This document shows positions 56,802 through 64,000 of a stretch of DNA of 64,000 bases, one piece after another. Each line of letters begins with the position of its first letter. The first letter of the stretch is position 1. The stretch covers positions 1 to 64,000 of the forward strand of contig CANLQO010000004.1 in NCBI GenBank assembly GCA_947493335.1, read 5' to 3'. The DNA comes from an uncultured Paracoccaceae bacterium. GTDB taxonomy: Bacteria; Pseudomonadota; Alphaproteobacteria; Rhodobacterales; Rhodobacteraceae. A program made the position numbers and the translations under genes. Under the pieces are notes generated by a model. It did no database searches, was not told the DNA's origin, and saw nothing but the letters and a program-made list of their open reading frames with translations.

Positions 56802-57361
56802 GCGACCGAACGGGCGGCGTTGACCAGCGCATGATGCAGCGATCCGGCAGAAGCGCGGGGGCCAAGGATGCGGATGTGATCATCGGCGGCGCGCCGGATC
56901 ACGAAACAGCCCAGCTGATGGATCATGGTGCGCTGCGCGTCACCCGCGACCATCCGCCGGATCGGCACGGCGCAAAGCAATTCGCACATATCGGGCATGG
57001 CGGCGCCGGTCACATCAAAAGCGACCCATGCGCCGGTTTGTTCGGTGACGGAAGCGGTATCGCCGAAGCGGGCCTTGAGCTGATCGGCAAGGTCCTCGTG
57101 CGTGTCGCCGGGTGCGCCGATCATCCATTGATCTGGCCCCATCCAGAATCCGGCCTCGGGGTCGTGCAACACGGCACGGCCGGGCAGGGGGGTTTCGCCC
57201 AGAAGGGCCTTGAGACCTTTGGCCACGGCCGCTTCTGACCCCAGACGCGCAGCGACGGAGGCGAGCGCCAGGCCGGGATGTTCTGCGATGGTCACGCTGC
57301 CGATGGTATCGACCTGCGGATCAGCGCCGCCAAGGGCGTGGGTGGGTAAAAGATCATGCAC
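56798..57361 (-). CDS. mgdD: Sarcosine oxidase/N-methylglutamate dehydrogenase gamma subunit
   Basis: 187 residues from a GTG at 57361 that overlaps the alpha-subunit stop by 8 bases; a longer frame inside the alpha gene is rejected. The protein resembles SoxG (GcvT-like small subunit): EAGFWMGPDQWMIGAPGDTH, TGAWVAFDVTGAAMPDMCEL, and QLGCFVIRRAADDHIRILG. It completes a four-gene leftward operon beta-delta-alpha-gamma. Whether the enzyme oxidises sarcosine (soxBDAG) or N-methylglutamate (mgdABCD) is judged from context; the second is favoured. Confidence 0.8.
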   Translation of the reverse strand: MHDLLPTHALGGADPQVDTIGSVTIAEHPGLALASVAARLGSEAAVAKGLKALLGETPLPGRAVLHDPEAGFWMGPDQWMIGAPGDTHEDLADQLKARFGDTASVTEQTGAWVAFDVTGAAMPDMCELLCAVPIRRMVAGDAQRTMIHQLGCFVIRRAADDHIRILGPRASAGSLHHALVNAARSVA

Positions 57362-60293
57362 GGAGGCGTTCCCCCTCTGGGTCAACAAAATGGGCGCTGA
57401 CGATTTCGACCTTGGTGGTGACACCCGTGAGCGGGCTGACGAGGCGCATCTGCTCGCCCACGCGGTCTGAGCCATTCTTGAGGAAACCAAGCGCTATGTG
57501 ACAGCCCAAGACGGGCGAATAACAAGCCGAGGTCGCATAGCCCTGATCGTGGGCGGCATCGACGGGGCCGTTGGCGTTCATCAGATGCGCGCCTGCTGGC
57601 ACCTTGTCGGCGGGGTTGACGGGCTTGATGCCCACCTGCCGCAGATCGCCATCGGCATTCAGGCCGGGGCGTTCCGACAGGGTGGAGCCGATGCTGTCCT
57701 TTTTCTTGGACACCATGCGTCCCATGCCGAGGTTTTGTGCGGTGGTGGTGCCATTGAGCTCGTTACCCGCAGCATGGCCCTTTTCGATGCGCATGACGCC
57801 GAGCGCCTCGGTGCCATAGGGGGTGATGTCGAACTCTTCCCCGGCCTGCATGATCCGGCGCATCAAAGCGTCGCCATAGGTCGTCGGCACGGCGATTTCG
57901 TAAGCCAGTTCACCCGAGAATGAGATGCGGAAGAGACGTGCGCGCAAGCCACCGCAGACGGTGATATTGGCGCAGGCCATGAAGGGGAACGCCTCGTTCG
58001 AGATGTCCTGATCGACGATTTTTTCCAGCACTTTCCGACTGTTAGGACCGGCGACGGCGTATTGGGCCCAAGCCTCTGTCGTGGAAATCAGCTGTACGTC
58101 CATGTCGGGGAAGAGGCACTGACGCACGAATTCCATGTGGCGATAGACGGGCAGGGCGTTGGCGGTGGTGGTGGTGACGACGAAATGATCCTCTGCCAGC
58201 CGGGCGGCGGTGCCGTCGTCCATGGCGATGCCGTCTTCGCGCAGCATCAACCCGTAGCGGGTCTTGCCCACGGCGAGTTTGGCAAAGCCGTTGCAGTAGA
58301 TCTTGTTGAGGAAATCGGCCGCATCCGCGCCTTGCACGTCAACCTTGCCGAGCGTGGTCACGTCACAGACGCCGACCGAGCCACGGGTGGCCAGAACCTC
58401 GCGATCGACGCTTTCGCGCCAGTGGGTTTCACCGGGGCGGGGGAACCATTGGGCGCGGAGCCAATTGCCGACCTCGACAAAGACGGCACCCTGTTCTTCG
58501 GCCCATGCATGGCTGGGGGTCAGGCGCTTGGGGTGGAAGTCTTGTCCGCGATGGCGGCCACCGAAGGCGCCGATGGCGACGGGCGTGTAGGGCGGGCGGA
58601 AGATGGTGGTGCCAACCTCTGGGATCGCTTTACCGGCGAGTTCGGCCATGATCGCAAGGCCGCCCATGTTGGAGGTCTTGCCCTGATCGGTGGCCATGCC
58701 AAGGGTGGTGTAGCGCTTGAGGTGTTCGACCGAGCGGAACCCTTCCTGATGGCTGAGTTTGACGTCCTTGACGGTCACGTCGTTCTGCTGATCGAGCCAG
58801 GCGCGAATGCAGCCTTCGACGTACCAGAAGGGGGTGACGTTGACGGGAGCATCTTCGGTGTCGGGCAGGGCGGGCAGGCGACCCTTGAGGCCAAGGGCGG
58901 CTTTTGCGGCCTGCGCGCCGCCGCGCAGGGCACCGGCGGTGGACATGTCGCCCGCCGCAGCCCCTGAAACGGTCATCCCGGCGGGAAGGTTTTCACCGGG
59001 GACAAAGGCGGCGAGCGCGTCGTTCCATGTGGGGCGTCCCCGCTGGTGGCAGGTGAGGTGCACGTTGGGATTCCAGCCGCCCGAAAGACCCAGCGCGCCG
59101 CATTCCAGCGTGCGGGTGGTGCCGTCGGCCATGCGCACCTCGGCAAAGGTCAGGCCAAGGCGACCCTTGGTGTCGATGACCTGCGCGCCGGGCAGCACCT
59201 CATAATCGGTATTGCGGGGGGCATCGGGGCGGGTATCGACCACGGCGCTGATCTTGAGGCCCTTGGCATGAAGATCAGCGGCGGTGCGGTGCCCGTCGTC
59301 GTTGTTGGTGAAGATCGCAACGCGGCGGTCGACGGCGACGCCAAAGCGGTTGGCGTAGGTGCGCAAGGCGCTGCCCAGCATCACACCGGGGCGGTCGTTG
59401 TTGTCAAACGCGATGGGGCGTTCGAGCGCGCCCGCGGCGAGTACCGTCTTTTGGGTGTAGATCCGCCAGAGGATCTGGCGCGGTTTGCCATCATCAGGGG
59501 TGTGCACGTGGTCGCTGACCCGTTCGACAGCACCATAGATGCCATGGTCAAAGGCCCCGATGACGGTGGTGCGCGGCATAAGGCGGACGTTGGGCAGGGT
59601 GGCCAGTTCAGCAACGGCAGCGGCGGCCCAATCGGCCCCGGTGTCGTCGCCAATGGTGAGCGTTTCGCTGTTGAGCCGTCCGCCCATGCGGAAATCTTCG
59701 TCGGCAAGGATCACATCGGCGCCGCTGCGCCCGGCGGTGAGCGCGGCCATGAGGCCAGCGGGCCCTGCGCCGATAATTAGGAGGTCACAGTGCAGGAACC
59801 CCTTGTCATAGACATCGGGGTCATCCTTGAGCGACAGCGAACCGAGGCCTGCGGCACGGCGGATGATCGGCTCGTACAGCTTTTCCCAAAGGGGCGCGGG
59901 CCACATGAAGGTTTTGTAGTAAAACCCGGCGGTCAGAAAGGTCGAAAGGCGGTCGTTGATTGCCAGTAGGTCGAATTTCAGTGAGCCCATGCGGTTCTGG
60001 CTATGGGCCAGCAGGCCATCGAAGAGTTCGGCGGTGGTGGCGCGGGTGTTGGGCTCTTTCCGGGCGCCGCCCCGCAGTTCAACGAGGGCGTTGGGTTCTT
60101 CTGACCCGGCGGTCAGGGGACCACGCGGGCGGTGGTATTTGAACGATCGGCCCATGAGGCGCACGCCATTGGCCAAAAGTGCCGAGGCCAGCGTGTCGCC
60201 GGGGTGGCCGGTGTAGGATTTGCCATCAAAGCTGAAACGCAGGGTCTTGGCGCGGTCGATCTGACCGCCTGCGATGCGGTTGTCTTTGGTCAT
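57354..60293 (-). CDS. mgdC: Sarcosine oxidase/N-methylglutamate dehydrogenase alpha subunit
   Basis: 979 residues. The N-terminal 2Fe-2S-like fold without cysteines (SFDGKSYTGHPGDTLASALL) leads into a dinucleotide site LLIIGAGPAGLMAALTAGRS near residue 175 and an NAD/FAD domain. From about residue 600 follows a GcvT-type THF-binding domain (GVCDVTTLGKVDVQGADAAD, SFSGELAYEIAVP, GTEALGVMRIEKGH). The THF domain captures the formaldehyde released by N-demethylation as methylene-THF. It overlaps the delta gene by 4 bases and the gamma gene by 8. Confidence 0.87.
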   Translation of the reverse strand: MTKDNRIAGGQIDRAKTLRFSFDGKSYTGHPGDTLASALLANGVRLMGRSFKYHRPRGPLTAGSEEPNALVELRGGARKEPNTRATTAELFDGLLAHSQNRMGSLKFDLLAINDRLSTFLTAGFYYKTFMWPAPLWEKLYEPIIRRAAGLGSLSLKDDPDVYDKGFLHCDLLIIGAGPAGLMAALTAGRSGADVILADEDFRMGGRLNSETLTIGDDTGADWAAAAVAELATLPNVRLMPRTTVIGAFDHGIYGAVERVSDHVHTPDDGKPRQILWRIYTQKTVLAAGALERPIAFDNNDRPGVMLGSALRTYANRFGVAVDRRVAIFTNNDDGHRTAADLHAKGLKISAVVDTRPDAPRNTDYEVLPGAQVIDTKGRLGLTFAEVRMADGTTRTLECGALGLSGGWNPNVHLTCHQRGRPTWNDALAAFVPGENLPAGMTVSGAAAGDMSTAGALRGGAQAAKAALGLKGRLPALPDTEDAPVNVTPFWYVEGCIRAWLDQQNDVTVKDVKLSHQEGFRSVEHLKRYTTLGMATDQGKTSNMGGLAIMAELAGKAIPEVGTTIFRPPYTPVAIGAFGGRHRGQDFHPKRLTPSHAWAEEQGAVFVEVGNWLRAQWFPRPGETHWRESVDREVLATRGSVGVCDVTTLGKVDVQGADAADFLNKIYCNGFAKLAVGKTRYGLMLREDGIAMDDGTAARLAEDHFVVTTTTANALPVYRHMEFVRQCLFPDMDVQLISTTEAWAQYAVAGPNSRKVLEKIVDQDISNEAFPFMACANITVCGGLRARLFRISFSGELAYEIAVPTTYGDALMRRIMQAGEEFDITPYGTEALGVMRIEKGHAAGNELNGTTTAQNLGMGRMVSKKKDSIGSTLSERPGLNADGDLRQVGIKPVNPADKVPAGAHLMNANGPVDAAHDQGYATSACYSPVLGCHIALGFLKNGSDRVGEQMRLVSPLTGVTTKVEIVSAHFVDPEGERLRA

Positions 60294-60577
60294 TTGCTGC
60301 GCCCCCGTGCGCGGGCCACATCGCGGGCGAGTTCGACGGATTTAATCTCGTGTGTGACGGTGTTGCGAGTTACGACCAGCCAAGAGCGGTCGCCTGCTTC
60401 GTGAAACCAAAGCTCGCGGTGCCAGCCAGCGGGGTTGTCACGCAGATAGCCGTATTCATAGAAATCCTGTGCGGCCGTTTCAGACTGCCAGTCGGGGCGG
60501 TCGATCAGGGCGGCGTCACCGAGATAGGTGAATTCGGCAGAATCGCGGGGTCCAAGGAGGGGGTGATTGATAATCAT
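60290..60577 (-). CDS. mgdB: Sarcosine oxidase/N-methylglutamate dehydrogenase delta subunit lacking Zn cysteines
   Basis: 95 residues. SoxD-type pattern: GPRDSAEFTYLGDA, YLRDNPAGWHRELWFHEAG, RNTVTHEIKSV. In sarcosine oxidase delta a CxxC near the N-terminus plus His and Cys bind zinc. Here the N-terminal position reads NHPLLGPRD and the later Cys position reads AGDRSW; the protein contains no cysteine at all. This suggests a zinc-free delta subunit and separates it from SoxD. It is 10 bases downstream of the beta gene. Confidence 0.83.
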   Translation of the reverse strand: MIINHPLLGPRDSAEFTYLGDAALIDRPDWQSETAAQDFYEYGYLRDNPAGWHRELWFHEAGDRSWLVVTRNTVTHEIKSVELARDVARARGRSK

Positions 60578-60587
60578 CGTGCGCGCC

Positions 60588-61838
60588 TCAATGCAGGTTG
60601 GGCTGATTGCCCATCCCTTTTTCGTCGATCATCAGGCCCTTCTGGAACCGGTCAAACCGGTAGGCCGTGGCCGTGGGGTGAGGGTTGCCGGTGGCCAGCA
60701 GGTGCGCATAGGCGAAGCCTGACGCGGGCGTGGCCTTGAAGCCGCCGTAGCACCAGCCACCGTTGAAATAGAGCCCGTCAATATGGGTCTGGTCGATGAT
60801 CGGCGAGCCGTCCATCGACATGTCCATGATGCCGCCCCACATCCGCAGAAGCCGCGCGCGTCCAAGCATGGGGAAAATCGCCATCGCGCCTTCGCAGACA
60901 TCTTCAACCACCGGCAGGTTGCCGCGTTGGGCGTAGGAGTTGTAGCCGTCGAGATCGCCACCAAAGACCAGCCCGCCCTTGTCGGACTGGCTGCAATAGA
61001 AGTGACCCGCGCCAAAGGTGATGACACCGGGCAGGACGGGTTTGAGCCCTTCGGACACGAAGGCCTGCAGTACGTGGCTTTCGATCGGCAGGCGCATCCC
61101 GGCCTTGGCCATCAGGCGGCCCGAGTTGCCTGCGACCGCACAGCCGACCTTGCCCGCACCGATGAACCCGCGCGAGGTCTCGACCCCGACGCAACGCCCG
61201 CCCTCCATGCGGAAGCCGGTGACCTCGCAGTTCTGGATAATATCGACGCCGCGGCTATCGGCACCACGCGCATAGCCCCAGGCGACCGCGTCGTGACGCA
61301 CCGTGCCGCCACGATGCTGCGCCAGACCGCCCTTGATCGGGAAGCGGGCGTCGTGAGTATTGAGGAACGGATAGCGCTTTTTGATCTCTTCGGTGGTGAG
61401 CATGTTGGCGTCAGCGCCATTGAGGATCATCGCGTTGCCGCGCCGGACAAAGGCGTCGCGTTGCGGGTCGGAATGAATGAGGTTGAGGATGCCACGCTGG
61501 CTAACCATGGCGTTGTAGTTAAAGTCCTGCTCTAACCCTTCCCACAGCTTGAGCGAGAATTCGTAGAAGGGTTCATTGCCATCAAGCAGATAGTTCGAGC
61601 GGATGATCGTGGTGTTGCGCCCGACGTTGCCGCCACCAATCCAGCCTTTTTCGATGACCGCGACTTTATGCTGCCCAAATTCCTTGGCGAGATAATATGC
61701 GGTCGCCAGCCCGTGCCCACCGCCGCCGATGATCACGATATCGTAATGCGACGCCGGGTCGGGATCACGCCATGCCGGTGTCCAACCCTTGTGGCCTGTC
61801 AAAGCCTCTTTGATGACGCGAAAGCCTGAATATCGCAT
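60588..61838 (-). CDS. mgdA: Sarcosine oxidase/N-methylglutamate dehydrogenase beta subunit
   Basis: 416 residues from the ATG at 61838 (AAGGGGA upstream); the frame is open 77 codons further up. This is the catalytic flavin subunit of the DAO family: YDIVIIGGGGHGLATAYYLA at about 32-51, GWIGGGNVGRNTTIIRSNYL, and RGGTVRHDAVAWGYARGAD near the covalent flavin site. It oxidises the N-methyl amine to an imine. Start sequence MRYSGFRVIKEALTGHKGW is typical of SoxB/MgdA. It heads the operon and is divergent from tmoX across a palindrome. Confidence 0.87.
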   Translation of the reverse strand: MRYSGFRVIKEALTGHKGWTPAWRDPDPASHYDIVIIGGGGHGLATAYYLAKEFGQHKVAVIEKGWIGGGNVGRNTTIIRSNYLLDGNEPFYEFSLKLWEGLEQDFNYNAMVSQRGILNLIHSDPQRDAFVRRGNAMILNGADANMLTTEEIKKRYPFLNTHDARFPIKGGLAQHRGGTVRHDAVAWGYARGADSRGVDIIQNCEVTGFRMEGGRCVGVETSRGFIGAGKVGCAVAGNSGRLMAKAGMRLPIESHVLQAFVSEGLKPVLPGVITFGAGHFYCSQSDKGGLVFGGDLDGYNSYAQRGNLPVVEDVCEGAMAIFPMLGRARLLRMWGGIMDMSMDGSPIIDQTHIDGLYFNGGWCYGGFKATPASGFAYAHLLATGNPHPTATAYRFDRFQKGLMIDEKGMGNQPNLH

Positions 61839-61974
61839 ACGATTCCCCTTTGCCCCACTCTGATAAGCTGGCGGTTCAAATGTCCTTGCGAAACCGGACA
61901 CGGAAGTCTGCGTTCGCGACATCGCACAAGATTTGAGCAAGGCGCTTTCGGTACTCACAAGAAAAAAACTTGAT

Positions 61975-61993
61975 TGGCAGGAAAATCCTGCCA
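61975..61993. promoter_or_regulatory. Palindromic operator candidate between mgd operon and tmoX
   Basis: TGGCAGGA (61975-61982), AAA, TCCTGCCA (61986-61993): a perfect 8-3-8 inverted repeat. It lies 137 bases before mgdA and 117 before tmoX in the 271-base divergent region. Its symmetry fits a dimeric regulator serving one or both directions. Confidence 0.6.
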
Positions 61994-62091
61994 CACTCAC
62001 ACTTGGTTTGAGGGGATAGGGACGTTGGCGCAGACCTGTGCACATCCATTCCCGGCAATGGCCAAACAAAGACCGAGGAATTTCGGCTTAA

Positions 62092-63048
<957 letters not shown>

Positions 63049-63073
63049 ACCACGCCACAAAGTTCTAAATTTG

Positions 63074-63098
63074 CCCCGTCCGGCCTTGTCGGGCGGGG
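63074..63098 (+). promoter_or_regulatory. Stem-loop between tmoX and its ATPase gene
   Basis: CCCCGTCCG (63074-63082) pairs with CGGGCGGGG (63090-63098, one G-U) around 7 bases. No T-tract follows directly. As after the TRAP binding-protein gene, it may stabilise the upstream message and keep binding protein in excess over ATPase and permease. Confidence 0.6.
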
Positions 63099-63122
63099 AC
63101 CTTTATCAATAGGCTTCTGTTT

Positions 63123-64000
63123 ATGACCTCTGACGCACCAGTCATCTCTTGCAAGAACGCGTGGAAAATTTTCGGGGCTGATCCCGAAGGATTCCTGAAG
63201 ACCATGCCGGAAGGCATGAGTTTCGAAGACATCCGGCAGGCGGGATATATCGCAGGCGTCAAGGATGTGAGCATGGACGTCCACAAGGGCGAGATGCTGG
63301 TGATCATGGGCCTGTCAGGATCCGGCAAGTCGACGCTGGTGCGCTGTTTCTCGCGTCTGCACGACATTACGGGTGGCGTGATCGAGGTCGACGGGCAGGA
63401 CATCATGAAGATGTCCGAGAATGAATTGATTGAAATGCGCCGGTCCAAGATGGGCATGGTGTTCCAGTCTTTTGGTCTGCTGCCCCACCGCACGGTGCTG
63501 GACAACGTGGCCTTTCCGCTGGAGATGCGGGGACAGGACAAACACACCCGCCGCGCCCGCGCGCTGGAAGTGGTGAAGCTGGTCGGGCTTGAGGGCCGGG
63601 AGGATTATTTCCCGCGTGAGCTGTCAGGCGGACAGCAGCAGCGGGTGGGCATTGCCCGGAGCCTTGCGATTGAGCCCGACATCTGGTTTCTGGATGAGCC
63701 GTTCAGCGCATTGGACCCGCTGATCCGCAAAGAGATGCAGGACGAGTTCCTGCGGTTGCAGCAGATGCTGAACAAGACGATTGTCTTTATTACGCATGAC
63801 TTTGACGAGGCGCTGCGACTGGCCGACCGCATCGCGATCATGAAGGACGGCGCAGTCGAGCAATGCGACACACCCGATCAGATCGTGCTCAACCCGGCCA
63901 CCGAATATGTCCGCAAGTTCACCGAAGATATCGACAAGTCACATGTCGTTCACGCCTCTGTCCTTGCACAGGCCGGGGCCACGGGTGAAGGCGACCCGGT
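63123..64000 (+). CDS. Quaternary amine/TMAO ABC transporter ATPase, partial
   Basis: At least 292 residues from the ATG at 63123; the gene runs off the right edge. ProV/OpuAA-type start (ISCKNAWKIFGADPEGFL), Walker A MGLSGSGKSTLV near 64, FGLLPHRTVLDNVAFPLEM, signature LSGGQQQRVGIARSL, Walker B IWFLDEPFSALDPL and H-loop FITHDFDEAL are all intact. It energises uptake by the TmoX system; the permease gene should lie beyond 64000. A C-terminal CBS region, common in this family, would also be outside the window. Confidence 0.92.
   Translation, partial: MTSDAPVISCKNAWKIFGADPEGFLKTMPEGMSFEDIRQAGYIAGVKDVSMDVHKGEMLVIMGLSGSGKSTLVRCFSRLHDITGGVIEVDGQDIMKMSENELIEMRRSKMGMVFQSFGLLPHRTVLDNVAFPLEMRGQDKHTRRARALEVVKLVGLEGREDYFPRELSGGQQQRVGIARSLAIEPDIWFLDEPFSALDPLIRKEMQDEFLRLQQMLNKTIVFITHDFDEALRLADRIAIMKDGAVEQCDTPDQIVLNPATEYVRKFTEDIDKSHVVHASVLAQAGATGEGDP

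Overview
The window looks like chromosomal DNA of an alphaproteobacterium of the family Rhodobacteraceae (Roseobacter group). This rests on gene content and protein style: str and rplKAJL-rpoBC operons, a VPLPA-CTERM protein, TRAP transporters, a repABC replication module, and a trimethylamine/TMAO/methylamine catabolic set (tmm, tdm, gmaS, mgsABC, tmoX) of the kind known from marine roseobacters. No species can be named from the sequence alone.

Positions 1-6.4 kb: the str operon reads leftward (rpsL, rpsG, fusA, start of tuf) from a clear promoter at 3452-3480, with palindromic repeats in two of its gaps. An EamA permease, a fatty-acid desaturase and a divergent AraC/GyrI-type regulator follow. 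6.4-18.2 kb: a three-gene TRAP transporter of TakPQM type, a divergent NarL-type two-component system, an unrecognised protein with a possible caspase-like His/Cys pair, a Tat-exported PhoX-type phosphatase, a small membrane protein and a YghU-type glutathione transferase.

18.2-33.6 kb: rpoC, rpoB, rplL and rplJ, then rplA and rplK, all leftward. Between rplJ and rplA lies a rightward locus: a ferric-reductase-like flavocytochrome, an OmpR-type regulator, a sensor kinase and a 67-residue membrane protein. Two almost identical operator/promoter modules sit in it, one before the flavocytochrome and one across the stop codon of the kinase. 33.6-38.3 kb: an acyl-CoA synthetase, an alpha/beta hydrolase, an MsbA-like ABC exporter and tRNA-Gly(TCC).

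38.6-64 kb is a methylated-amine region. Import: tmoX and its ATPase. Oxidation: Tmm converts trimethylamine to TMAO. Demethylation: Tdm converts TMAO to dimethylamine and formaldehyde. GmaS and MgsABC convert methylamine via gamma-glutamylmethylamide to N-methylglutamate. A four-subunit sarcosine-oxidase-family enzyme, probably N-methylglutamate dehydrogenase, regenerates glutamate and releases the C1 unit. A divergent FolD next to tdm lacks the usual catalytic lysine. An MttB-family protein, a truncated haemoglobin and two small exported proteins are interleaved. The dimethylamine monooxygenase step is not seen here.

An apparently intact plasmid replication module (repA, repB, repC, candidate counter-transcribed RNA) with a vapBC pair sits inside this region at 52.5-56.8 kb, only about 26 kb from rpoB. 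This is the most unusual feature of the layout and suggests an integrated repABC plasmid, although no integrase, transposase or attachment repeat was recognised.
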